Assembly (NCBI GenBank): GCA_964619285.1 | Contig: CAZUCT010000132.1 | Location: 1 to 19,996, forward strand | Direction: 5' to 3' | DNA: 19,996 nucleotides | Origin: CALKCV01 sp964619285 | Lineage (GTDB): Bacteria; Cyanobacteriota; Cyanobacteriia; Cyanobacteriales; Microcoleaceae | In this document: one piece after another, positions 12,993 to 19,977 of the stretch | Layout of the letters: each line of letters starts with the position of its first letter | How positions within the stretch are numbered: position 1 is the first letter of the stretch | Notes under the pieces: generated by a model | The model's input: the letters and a program-made list of their open reading frames with translations, nothing else | What the model was told of the DNA's origin: nothing | Databases searched by the model: none | Translations under genes and position numbers: made by a program

Positions 12993-15113
12993 ATGACTTC
13001 ATCATCTAATAACGAACCAACTCTGCCGGAATCAGAGTCTCCCAGGGAAGAAATCTCGGAAGAAACTATAGGTCTGGTTTTGCAACGGGGTGGGGAGAGG
13101 CTAGCTCTGGAAAAGGTGCCGGACAGGTTTTCTTTGCGGCTTCAGCCCCACGGTTTGGCGAGTAATTGGCGATCGCGGATCCCCATCCAATATTACCAAC
13201 CGATGCCCCAGGCTAATTTGGAGGAGGTGGTAGTCAACGTGGAGGAATTGGAAAGGGCGATGGCAACTTTGCGCAGATCGGATAGCATCGCTTTTGCCAG
13301 TCACGTTTATAAACCGGTTAAAGATCCGGCAATGTTGATTTATTTGACTTCTCAATTAACTATTCAGTTTCAAGACTCGACGGACGAGGCAGCGAGAAAG
13401 GCGATCGCCAAATCCCACGGACTCCAGGATCTGCATCCGGTGGAGTCGCTTCCTGATACTTTTGTCTATGAGGTCACGGAGGATGCTACGGAAAATCCGC
13501 TTAAAATTACTAATCGCTTGAGTCAAAATCCGAGTGTTGTGGTGGCGGAACCTAATATTGTGGTGCCGACTCAAAAGTTCTATCGCCCGAAGGATTCTCT
13601 CTACCACAAGCAGTGGTACCTCAATCACTCGGGGGGTTATGGTTTGGCTGCAGGTTCTCATATTTCGGTGGAGGGTGCCTGGGATGTTACTCGGGGGAAT
13701 CGTTCTGTTGTGGTGGCGATCGCTGATGATAGTATCGATCTAGACCATCGGGATTTTCAGGGTTTGGGAAAAATTGTCGCTCCTCTGGACCTTAAGGATC
13801 GAGACAGGTTGCCGATGCCGGAGGCGGCTACTGACAATCACGGTACTGCTTGTGCGGGTATTGCTATTGCTGAGGAAAATGGGGAAGGTATTGTGGGGGT
13901 TGCTCCGGGTTGTGCTTTGATGCCGATCCGCACTAGCGGTTATCTGGATGATGAGTCGGTGGAGGAGATTTTTAATTGGGCGTGCGATAATGGCGCTTCG
14001 ATTATTTCTTGCAGTTGGGGCCCTTCTGCTATTTATTTTCCTCTGTCGTTGCGACAAAAGGCTGTCATTGCTAAGGCGGCTGCCAGAGGTCGCCACGGTA
14101 GGGGTTGCGTGATTCTGTTCGCGGCGGGTAATGCTAATCGCCCCGTGGATGGGATTGTCGATGAGAAGGGTTGGCCTAATAATCTGGTTAAGGGCGAAAC
14201 TCGATGGTTGGGCGGCTTTACGGTTCATCCAGATGCGATCGCTGTGGCTGCTTGTACGAGTCTTAATAAGAAGTCGGCCTATAGCAATTGGGGAACGACG
14301 ATTTCGGTTTGCGCTCCTAGCAATAACGCTCCACCGGGTATCTGGATGCCTGAAGCTGGATATATCGGTACGCCTCCTGAAATTCAAGGGACTACTGCAG
14401 GTTTGGGTATTTTTACGACGGATCGTCTGGGGGCTGCGGGTTACGAACAGGGGGATTTTACGAGTTATTTTGGCGGTACTTCTAGCGCTACGCCTGTGGT
14501 GGCAGGGGTTGCGGCTTTGGTTCTTTCTGTCAATCCGGATTTGACGGCTCGCGAGGTGCGGGAGATTATCGAGCGCAGTGCTGATAAGATTGTGGATCTG
14601 GACCCGGACCCTCAGTTGGGTACTCGGATGGGGGATTACGATGCTAGCGGTCATTCTCAGTGGTTCGGTTTTGGTAAGGTTAATGCTGGGGCGGCGGTTT
14701 TGATGGCTCGACAGCAGCGATCGCCTCTCCAACAACCCAATCGCACTATTCGCGGCGAGAATAATGCCAGTCTGTCTATCCCCGATTTCGACCCAAAAGG
14801 GGTGACAAGCGTTATTTCTATTTCTGAGTCTGGTTTGGTACGCTCTATTGAGGTTCGGGTTGAGATCGAACATTCTTATTTGGGAGACCTTGAGGTGTAT
14901 GCGATCGCTCCTAATAACGATAAGGTTTTGTTACAGGGTCGGACTCTGGGCCGGGGTACTAATCTGGGAATTACTTATTCTCTCCAGACTACGCCTCTGT
15001 TACGCCGCTTTCTCAATTTGCCCGCTTCTGGAGACTGGCAGTTGCTTGTTATCGATAATGCTCGTTTCGATAACGGTACTTTGAGGAGGTGGGAGTTGCT
15101 TTTGGGGGTTTGA
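12993..15113 (+). CDS. Subtilisin-like (S8) protease with P-domain, PrcA-like
   Basis: Start taken at the ATG at 12993 (706 residues). An in-frame TTG extension from 12891 runs into repeat-derived sequence. The N-terminal ~200 residues resemble a pro/inhibitor-like region. The S8 catalytic domain (about 225-590) has Asp245 in 'VAIADDSIDLDH', His283 in 'NHGTACAGIA', oxyanion Asn380 in 'LFAAGN' and Ser497 in 'GGTSSATPVVAG'. The C-terminal ~110 residues form a proprotein-convertase P-domain ('IEHSYLGDLEVYAIAPN', 'SGDWQLLVIDNARFD', 'GTLRRWELLLGV'). Layout and lack of a signal peptide match the calcium-dependent protease PrcA of Anabaena, a cytoplasmic enzyme. That equivalence is from memory. It stands alone between divergent and convergent neighbours. 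Confidence 0.9.
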   Translation: MTSSSNNEPTLPESESPREEISEETIGLVLQRGGERLALEKVPDRFSLRLQPHGLASNWRSRIPIQYYQPMPQANLEEVVVNVEELERAMATLRRSDSIAFASHVYKPVKDPAMLIYLTSQLTIQFQDSTDEAARKAIAKSHGLQDLHPVESLPDTFVYEVTEDATENPLKITNRLSQNPSVVVAEPNIVVPTQKFYRPKDSLYHKQWYLNHSGGYGLAAGSHISVEGAWDVTRGNRSVVVAIADDSIDLDHRDFQGLGKIVAPLDLKDRDRLPMPEAATDNHGTACAGIAIAEENGEGIVGVAPGCALMPIRTSGYLDDESVEEIFNWACDNGASIISCSWGPSAIYFPLSLRQKAVIAKAAARGRHGRGCVILFAAGNANRPVDGIVDEKGWPNNLVKGETRWLGGFTVHPDAIAVAACTSLNKKSAYSNWGTTISVCAPSNNAPPGIWMPEAGYIGTPPEIQGTTAGLGIFTTDRLGAAGYEQGDFTSYFGGTSSATPVVAGVAALVLSVNPDLTAREVREIIERSADKIVDLDPDPQLGTRMGDYDASGHSQWFGFGKVNAGAAVLMARQQRSPLQQPNRTIRGENNASLSIPDFDPKGVTSVISISESGLVRSIEVRVEIEHSYLGDLEVYAIAPNNDKVLLQGRTLGRGTNLGITYSLQTTPLLRRFLNLPASGDWQLLVIDNARFDNGTLRRWELLLGV

Positions 15114-15119
15114 TAGTTA

Positions 15120-15163
15120 AGGCAAGAGGCAATAGGCAATAGGCAATAGGCAAGAGGCAAAAG
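15120..15163. repeat. GGCAAGA/GGCAATA heptamer array
   Basis: Five to six tandem heptamers (AGGCAAG, AGGCAAT variants) follow the protease stop directly. Same class as 4448-4485. Confidence 0.75.
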
Positions 15164-15180
15164 TAGCCATTTTGGGGTCA

Positions 15181-15213
15181 AGAAACCCGGTTTTTTGAAA
15201 AAACCGGGTTTCT
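15181..15213. terminator. AGAAACCGGG palindrome, copy 2 (between convergent genes)
   Basis: AGAAACCCGGTTTTTT and AAAAAACCGGGTTTCT form a near-perfect hairpin between the protease gene (plus) and the DUF29 gene (minus), in position to terminate both. Confidence 0.7.
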
Positions 15214-15222
15214 GGGATTTCC

Positions 15223-15693
15223 TTACTCCCCAGGCAGCCAATTTTCATCGAGCAATTGTTCTAAGGTATAGGGAGATTCTGGGGGGAAGGAATTTAGTTT
15301 AGTTTTAGCTTTCACAAATTTGACCGCATCTCGATAAATAGATAATAATTCTCCTTCTAAATGATTCCGCAAATTAGTAGTTAAACGCCGTTTTAATTGG
15401 GTTCTGAAATTAACTATTTCTGCTTCCCAGTGGTTTGCATTTTGGGCAAATTCCGCTTCCCAATATTGGTACATCAGTAGATGGCGGATGAGTTGTTCTA
15501 GGAAACTTTCAACGGCGTTTTTTTCGTTTCTACCCAAGGCTTCTAATTCCTCGATTAGGTTTTCGCAATCTAATAACTCTAATTGACGGCTGTTGAGGAT
15601 TTTTACGGTTTCTTCTAACCAGCGATCGTATTCGGTTTCATACAGTTGTTTTAGTTGTTTTAGTTGTTTTAAATTTGCGGTGGTTTTTATCAT
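15223..15693 (-). CDS. DUF29-family protein
   Basis: The 156-residue helical protein shows 'YETEYDRWLEETVKIL', 'LDCENLIEELEALGRNEKNAVESFL' in two stretches, and 'LLMYQYWEAEF', typical of DUF29, a family multicopy in cyanobacteria and without known function. The N-terminus carries LKQLKQLKQL, produced by three 9-bp repeats (AGTTGTTTT on the plus strand, 15644-15670). The true family start usually lies just before 'LYETEY', so the repeat has lengthened the N-terminus. The ATG at 15693 is chosen as the longest plausible start. Confidence 0.85.
   Translation of the reverse strand: MIKTTANLKQLKQLKQLYETEYDRWLEETVKILNSRQLELLDCENLIEELEALGRNEKNAVESFLEQLIRHLLMYQYWEAEFAQNANHWEAEIVNFRTQLKRRLTTNLRNHLEGELLSIYRDAVKFVKAKTKLNSFPPESPYTLEQLLDENWLPGE
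15644..15670 (-). repeat. 9-bp triplicate encoding LKQ repeats
   Basis: Three exact AGTTGTTTT units at the 5' end of the DUF29 gene encode LKQ-LKQ-LKQ, a slippage-type expansion. Confidence 0.85.
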
Positions 15694-15784
15694 ATAACAG
15701 TTTTATTTGAGTTGTGTCTAAAATATCAACGCTTTAGGGAACTCTTAACGGGGAACAGGGAACAGATTAAGAGGGTTTCTCGAC

Positions 15785-16471
15785 CTATCTAAATGCTGGT
15801 AATTCCCATAACTCGGGTTGAAATTCTGCTAGGGAATTGAGTACCAGATCCGCTTTGCCAAATAATGTTTTATTCATGTCCGGATCCGGTACGGCGATCG
15901 CTGACATTCCTGCGGCTTTTGCTGCTTCTATTCCTGCTTGGGAGTCTTCAAATACTAAACATTGTTCGGGTTTTGCTCCCAGATGGCGGGCGACTATTAG
16001 GAAGATGTCGGGGGCGGGTTTGCCTTTTTTAATGGCCGGATCGTCTCCTACTACGATGCGATCGAATATCGAAAACCACTCCTGGTGGTTGCTGGTTTTT
16101 AATTGAAATGCTTGGGTTGAGGAGCTCGTCGCTACTGCTTGGGGGATGTTCTGTTGGTGTAGGTGTTGGGTGAGACGCATTGCTCCTGCCATCGGTAGGG
16201 CCTGGGGAAATAATTTGTAGGTTTCGGCGTTTCGCTGTTTTAGGTATTCTTCCCCTGTTATCGGTAGTTCTAATAGCTCGACGATCGCTCTGGCGGAGTC
16301 TATGGATTTTCTCCCGGTTATTTTACATTTGATTTCTTTACTAAATATTTTTCCGTATCTCGCCGTTAATTCTGTGTTTACTTTGGCATGAATTGACTCT
16401 GTGTCTAACAATAACCCGTCTAGGTCGTAGATGACGTGGGAGATTTTTTTTCTGCCGATTTTTCCTTCCAT
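15785..16471 (-). CDS. HAD-superfamily phosphatase (GS1/HDHD1-like, subfamily IA)
   Basis: The 228-residue HAD hydrolase has motif I 'YDLDGLLLDTE' with Asp16 nucleophile and Asp18 acid/base, motif II 'ATSSST', motif III lysine in 'KKGKPAPDIF', and motif IV 'VFEDSQAGIEAAKAAGM'. The alpha-helical cap lies between motifs I and II. 'FDLDGLLLDTE' and 'KPAPDIFL' are closest to the GS1-like group that includes glycerol-3-phosphate, pseudouridine-5'-phosphate and sugar phosphatases. The substrate cannot be told from sequence. It is divergent from the Dabb gene. The ATG at 16471 is the start; a few extra N-terminal residues precede the core. Confidence 0.88.
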   Translation of the reverse strand: MEGKIGRKKISHVIYDLDGLLLDTESIHAKVNTELTARYGKIFSKEIKCKITGRKSIDSARAIVELLELPITGEEYLKQRNAETYKLFPQALPMAGAMRLTQHLHQQNIPQAVATSSSTQAFQLKTSNHQEWFSIFDRIVVGDDPAIKKGKPAPDIFLIVARHLGAKPEQCLVFEDSQAGIEAAKAAGMSAIAVPDPDMNKTLFGKADLVLNSLAEFQPELWELPAFR

Positions 16472-16584
16472 TTTTGACTTGACCGACCTTATTTTTTTGA
16501 CCTTGATTTTTTAATCAAGCGTAGGGGCGAACTCCCCCTGATAACTTAAGAGTAACAAAAAAATTTTCCTTTGTCAAGGGGTTA

Positions 16585-16626
16585 GCAAAAAAAATTTTTT
16601 TTGCCCCAAAAATGGCCATTTTGGGG
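16585..16626. other. Two adjoining palindromes in the HAD/Dabb divergent gap
   Basis: 16585-16604 is a perfect palindrome: GC, eight A, eight T, GC. It shares its last C with a second near-palindrome at 16604-16626, CCCCAAAAATGGCCATTTTGGGG. The gap 16472-16734 also holds a heptamer array and a TATAAT. The palindromes may be repeat remnants or a bidirectional regulatory structure; neither is demonstrated. Confidence 0.6.
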
Positions 16627-16639
16627 ACAATAAACCGAA

Positions 16640-16672
16640 TGCTAATTGCTAATTGCTAATTGTTAATTGTTA
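16640..16672. repeat. Heptamer array (TGCTAAT to TGTTAAT)
   Basis: Three TGCTAAT units followed by two TGTTAAT units and then TAATAGTAAAGC, a reduced version of the element at 12838-12886. Confidence 0.75.
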
Positions 16673-16696
16673 ATAGTAAAGCAATAATAGGATTGC

Positions 16697-16702
16697 TATA
16701 AT
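16697..16702 (+). promoter_or_regulatory. Possible -10 box (TATAAT) of the Dabb gene
   Basis: TATAAT lies 33 bases before the ATG at 16735, a suitable distance for transcription to begin just upstream of AAGAGGA (16717-16723). No good -35 hexamer is seen. Confidence 0.35.
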
Positions 16703-16734
16703 TGTTTGGCAATGTTAAGAGGAATCATAAAAAA

Positions 16735-17028
16735 ATGATAGTCCACATAGTTTTATTTAAGTGGAAAGAGGAGACAGCCCCAGAAGCGATCGCCCGAGTA
16801 ATGAAAAACTTAAGAGGATTAAAAGAAAAAATCCCGGGGATAATAGAATTATCCTGCGGGGAAAACTTCTCAGAAAGAGCGAAAGGTTTCCAACACGGTT
16901 TAGTAGTTAAATTTAGCGATCGCCCTGCCTTGGATGTCTATCAACCCCATCCCGCCCATCAAGAAGTAGTGCAAAACTTAATCAAACCCATTGCGGCAGA
17001 AATCATAGCCTTAGACTACGAAATTTAG
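16735..17028 (+). CDS. Stress-responsive A/B barrel (Dabb) domain protein
   Basis: The 97-residue single-domain protein is read from the ATG at 16735, preceded by AAGAGGA 11 bases upstream. The N-terminus 'MIVHIVLFKWKEE', 'LKEKIPGIIELSCGENFS' and 'HGLVVKFSDRPALDVYQPH' are the standard Dabb signature, a dimeric ferredoxin-like barrel found in stress-induced plant proteins and some polyketide cyclases. No catalytic partner is nearby, so the role is open. It is followed at 3 bases by the 25-bp tandem repeat array. Confidence 0.88.
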   Translation: MIVHIVLFKWKEETAPEAIARVMKNLRGLKEKIPGIIELSCGENFSERAKGFQHGLVVKFSDRPALDVYQPHPAHQEVVQNLIKPIAAEIIALDYEI

Positions 17029-17030
17029 TC

Positions 17031-17155
17031 AGTTCGCCGCAATCGCTTCAGCGATAGTTCGTAGTAATCGCTTCAGCGATAGTTCGTAGTAATCGCTTCA
17101 GCGATTGTTCGCCGCAATCGCTTTAGCGATAGTTCGCCGCAATCGCTTTAGCGAT
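17031..17155 (+). repeat. Five tandem 25-bp repeats, each with an internal palindrome
   Basis: Five perfectly phased 25-base units begin AGTTCG(CCGC/TAGT)AATCGCTT and end (C/T)AGCGAT. Each contains ATCGCT-tc/tt-AGCGAT, a hairpin-capable inverted repeat related to the HIP1 octamer. Two sub-types alternate (CCGC versus TAGT; TTC versus TTT), which points to expansion and exchange. A solitary inverted copy sits at 940-964. There are no spacers, so it is not a CRISPR. The rest of 17029-17331 holds only the palindrome at 17165 and AT/C-rich sequence. Confidence 0.92.
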
Positions 17156-17164
17156 AGAGATTTA

Positions 17165-17196
17165 AGAAACCGGGTTTTTTAAATATTCCCGGTTTC
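17165..17196. terminator. AGAAACCGGG palindrome, copy 3 (diverged)
   Basis: AGAAACCGGGTTTTTT pairs with ATTCCCGGTTTC, followed by the conserved flank GCGGGGGAGTTAG. It lies 3' of the minus-strand Uma2 gene, separated from its stop by about 135 bases. Confidence 0.6.
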
Positions 17197-17331
17197 ACGC
17201 GGGGGAGTTAGACTTTAACAACATTTAAAAAGAACAATCAAAAAACAATCGACCAGCCTTTTTAACCCACCGTCAACCCATCCGCACTCGTCCCTTCAAC
17301 ATCCGCTGCTAACCACCCCAATTATTAATTC

Positions 17332-18174
17332 TTAATCGATATTAGCAGCATAAATTTGTCGCAATTCGGCAACAGAAGAGATATGAGAAAGCTGAGAAGC
17401 GATCGCCCTCAACACATCCAAATCGTTAATCGTCGAAACTTCCGAAAAAACTTCCCCACTTTCTTCTGGAAACTTCAGTTTTAATCCCATTTCAATTGCC
17501 AGCAAAGACATCTGTTTTAATTGAGCGCTTTGTTCGGAAAATTCAGCGTCTTTTTGTGCTGCTAATTCGTCTCCAGTAGGAACCACAGTTCCATCGGCAT
17601 AACACCAGCGCAACCAGGTATAATTAGAGTTCTCAAAAGAACCCGTCCACAAAGTTAATCCTAAATTAATCGAAGGAAACCAAGCATCATTTTTGGCAAC
17701 ATAATTACCAGCTTCAAGTTGAAATACTCGCAAAACAGTTTCTCCTAATTTGTGCAACGGATCGAAGACAACATAATAAGGAATTCCCAGTTTCGCGTAG
17801 TCTTTCAACTTACTACCTAATTCGTTGCCGGGAGTGGGAGAAACTACTTCAATTACCACATCTGGGGCTTTGCCAAATTCCCAGAATAAATAAGAACGAA
17901 CGTTTCGTTCTAACCATTGTTCGCCGGCTTCAATATTCAAACTCAAAAAAGCATCTGGTACGATGCCTTTGTGTCGGACGTGGGGAAATAAACCGACGTT
18001 AGCTGCGGCGACAAAAGGAACTTTAATGCCGGTATCTGCGCCGCTATAAAAAACAGTTGCCAGCAAGCGTTGTTGTTTTTCATTAATAAAGCTATCCACA
18101 GGAGCGTCGTCCTCTAAAATCATTTGGCTGGTATCTGGATATTCGTGGGAAGCAAGGGTTAGAGTTTCGGTCAT
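17332..18174 (-). CDS. Uma2-family (DUF820) protein with C-terminal helical extension
   Basis: Start at the ATG at 18174 (280 residues). GGAGG lies 6 bases upstream, and the GTG-led extension to 18186 overlaps that site. The core (about 30-185) has 'PDAFLSLN', 'APDVVIEVVSPTPGNE' with the catalytic-type Asp/Glu, and 'KLKDYAKLGIPYYVVFDP' with the Lys and Tyr of the Uma2 PD-(D/E)XK fold. The C-terminal ~90 residues ('DAEFSEQSAQLKQMSLLAIEMGL' region) are a helical tail usual in long Uma2 proteins. It belongs to a different subgroup from the Uma2 protein at 8223, so this is not a recent duplication. Role unknown. Confidence 0.87.
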   Translation of the reverse strand: MTETLTLASHEYPDTSQMILEDDAPVDSFINEKQQRLLATVFYSGADTGIKVPFVAAANVGLFPHVRHKGIVPDAFLSLNIEAGEQWLERNVRSYLFWEFGKAPDVVIEVVSPTPGNELGSKLKDYAKLGIPYYVVFDPLHKLGETVLRVFQLEAGNYVAKNDAWFPSINLGLTLWTGSFENSNYTWLRWCYADGTVVPTGDELAAQKDAEFSEQSAQLKQMSLLAIEMGLKLKFPEESGEVFSEVSTINDLDVLRAIASQLSHISSVAELRQIYAANID

Positions 18175-18237
18175 AATTACCTCCACTGTGGTTTTTTCTA
18201 ATTATAGCAATTCGGAGATTTGAAACGGGGAGATTTA

Positions 18238-18270
18238 AGAAACCGGGTTTTTTTGAAAAACCCGGTTTCT
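18238..18270. terminator. AGAAACCGGG palindrome, copy 4
   Basis: GATTTAAGAAACCGGG, T run, then AAAAACCCGGTTTCT and the flank GGCGGGGGAGTTAG: the best full-length example of the element. It lies in the gap between the 3' end of the DUF4079-DM13 gene and the Uma2 gene. Confidence 0.75.
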
Positions 18271-18324
18271 GGCGGGGGAGTTAGTCTCGAACAAGGTTGA
18301 AAAAATAATTAAAAAACTTTTTTT

Positions 18325-18425
18325 ACCCGGGTTTCTGGGATACATTTAGATTTAAGAAACCCAGTTTTTTCAAAAAACCGGGTTTCTGGTGGTGGAGTTA
18401 TTAAAAACCGGGTTTCTAGCGGGGG
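18325..18425. repeat. AGAAACCGGG palindrome copy 5 with two flanking half-copies
   Basis: A full hairpin at 18355-18387 (AGAAACCCAG / CCGGGTTTCT) is flanked by right-half copies at about 18325-18339 and 18402-18425, the last ending GCGGGGGAGTTAG. The cluster sits immediately 3' of the DUF4079-DM13 gene, within 20 bases of its stop. Confidence 0.75.
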
Positions 18426-18442
18426 AGTTAGCCTATTAATTG

Positions 18443-19546
18443 TTAATTCAAACTGGCGCTGGCAAAAGTAACGTTAAACTTCTCGCACCAAACAACGACG
18501 TTAGGGTAATCTTGCCAGTTAATGTTGTTAGGAATGTCGTAAAATTGTTCGCCGCCGAAACTTTGTAAATCTCCGAGTCGAACGTAGTTTTCTTCGGTGT
18601 AACTGGAGGGGTTATTTTCTCGGTGCAATAAGAGGCGAACTGCCGGACCTTCCTTAGTAAGAAAATTGTCTGCCAAACGAACTTGGAAAGTATCGCCTTC
18701 TCGAATAATTTCCGCAGTGCCCTCCGTATCTTCTCCTGGAGTAATCGTGACAAACTCTCCAGAAGCTACTGCTTGTTCTGTTACTGCTAAAAGAGAAGTA
18801 TTTGGCAGGGAGGCGACGATGATTTCTTTTGGTAGAAGTTGGGATTTTGAGTCGGGGCAGGTTTGGTTATTCCAGTCGCATTTATAAAGATGTTGCTGCT
18901 GCCAACTCAGGGGAATTTCTAATAGGTCGCGGGTGCCCGTGAAGCCTTGTCCGAGAAATAGGAGGAGGGCAAAACAATTTAAGGCGGTGTGAATTTTGCG
19001 CCATTTGTTAGAGCGATCGCGATAGATATCTTCGACTATTGCCAGGGAAAAAATTGTCAGCATCGCAGCGATAATGCCGTAATAAAAATGAGAGACCTGC
19101 CACTCGTAACCCCGGCGAAAAACTCCGTCTTGAAAACCCAAAATCACCAAACCCATGCCAGTCAAAGTTGCAAAAACTCCCCGCCAGAGTTTCTTTTTTG
19201 CTTGGTAGAGAAAAACGAGGGAGGCTATGGTTGCGGCGAACATTAAAACAATGAAAATTGCCTCGATAGTTTTGTCGCTAGAGAAGTCTTTAAAAACTCC
19301 TTTGAAATAAATAGAATAAGCGTAGGCAATTAAAACAATTCCTACTACCGAACCTGTGAGCCAATTACCTAATTTGCGATGTTCGGGACCGACGGTTGGG
19401 GGAATTTTGGTTTTTTCTTTGGCGGCAGTTTGGAGTCGTCGCTGGCGGGTTTGCCAGGCGGCATTGGCGACGATGCCAATAATAGGAAAAACGACGACTA
19501 TTGCTAGGAAGGGATGGACTAAGGCAATGATATCTGGTAGCTTCAT
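18443..19546 (-). CDS. DUF4079 membrane protein fused to a DM13 domain
   Basis: Start at the ATG at 19546 (367 residues); an in-frame TTG at 19603 is unlikely. The N-terminal ~205 residues contain six membrane spans (about 5-30, 62-82, 93-115, 122-138, 152-172, 186-203) in the DUF4079 pattern, which is related to cytochrome b561-like proteins. His11, His153 and His186 in or near spans are possible haem ligands. After a linker with Cys223 and Cys230, residues ~258-365 match DM13: 'VASGEFVTI', 'GPAVRLLLHRE', 'YVRLGDLQSFGGEQFYDIP', 'NVVVWCEKFNVTFASA' with the conserved Cys354. DM13 is thought to be a redox, possibly haem-linked, domain. The fusion suggests transmembrane electron transfer to an extracytoplasmic redox module; substrate unknown. 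Confidence 0.82.
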   Translation of the reverse strand: MKLPDIIALVHPFLAIVVVFPIIGIVANAAWQTRQRRLQTAAKEKTKIPPTVGPEHRKLGNWLTGSVVGIVLIAYAYSIYFKGVFKDFSSDKTIEAIFIVLMFAATIASLVFLYQAKKKLWRGVFATLTGMGLVILGFQDGVFRRGYEWQVSHFYYGIIAAMLTIFSLAIVEDIYRDRSNKWRKIHTALNCFALLLFLGQGFTGTRDLLEIPLSWQQQHLYKCDWNNQTCPDSKSQLLPKEIIVASLPNTSLLAVTEQAVASGEFVTITPGEDTEGTAEIIREGDTFQVRLADNFLTKEGPAVRLLLHRENNPSSYTEENYVRLGDLQSFGGEQFYDIPNNINWQDYPNVVVWCEKFNVTFASASLN

Positions 19547-19667
19547 AATTTTTGGGGAATAGGGAATGGTAAAAACTAATGAGGGTTTATAGGACTGAGG
19601 CAAAAAAACCTTTTTCTGTTATTGCCTGCGAGATAGCAATTCTCTTACCGTTAATATTTCGTCGATC

Positions 19668-19903
19668 TTATGTAAGTTCTGAATTATTAAGTTGCAGGGT
19701 TTGAACTTGCCCGACGATCTGTTGAAATATCGGTTCTCGTTCTATATCTGCTAGGGAGAAAATATCGTAGGTTTGAACTTCAGGGAACCAGTCTTGCCGA
19801 TACCCGGACAACCTCTCACTAAATAAGCGCCTTCGACAATTAAGCCACCACGCAGGATTTCATCTAAACCAGAAGCGCCAGTTGATAAGCGTTGTTGGGA
19901 CAT
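19668..19903 (-). pseudogene. Remnant of a KaiC-like (RecA-fold) ATPase gene
   Basis: An ATG at 19903 opens MSQQRLSTGASGLDEILRGG, then LIVEGAYLVRGCPGIGKT, the N-terminus and Walker A of KaiC-like/RadA-type ATPases. Right after GKT the frame runs into non-homologous GSLKFKPTIFSP and a stop at 19751. Another frame then reads EVQTYDIFSLADIEREPIFQQ to a stop at 19668-19670, which resembles a segment that in KaiC-like proteins lies roughly 60 or more residues downstream of Walker A. So the gene has an internal deletion with frameshift and has lost its C-terminal part. The second match is from memory of the family and is less certain than the first. Confidence 0.7.
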
Positions 19904-19950
19904 CTGTTTATTTTTTTTATAAAAGACTATTCAATTCTAGAATAAGAAAG

Positions 19951-19977
19951 ATGTTTCAGCCCGTTGAAGGCTGGTTC
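19951..19977. other. Small hairpin at the window edge
   Basis: CAGCC-CGTTGAA-GGCTG gives a 5-bp stem and 7-base loop upstream of the KaiC-like remnant. Its role is unclear; it may be part of a repeat or of a neighbouring gene's 3' region outside the window. Confidence 0.35.

Noticed and set aside
13740..14873. 377-residue minus-strand ORF inside the protease gene
   Set aside because: Fully antisense to a protease with intact catalytic motifs; composition is Arg/Ser/His-rich as expected of a shadow frame, with no recognisable domain or ribosome-binding site.
17031..17155. Tandem repeats as a possible CRISPR array
   Set aside because: Units are directly adjacent with no spacers between them and there are no cas genes.
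8223..18174. The two Uma2 proteins as a recent duplication
   Set aside because: They differ in length, motifs and C-terminal tail; they belong to different subgroups of a large family.
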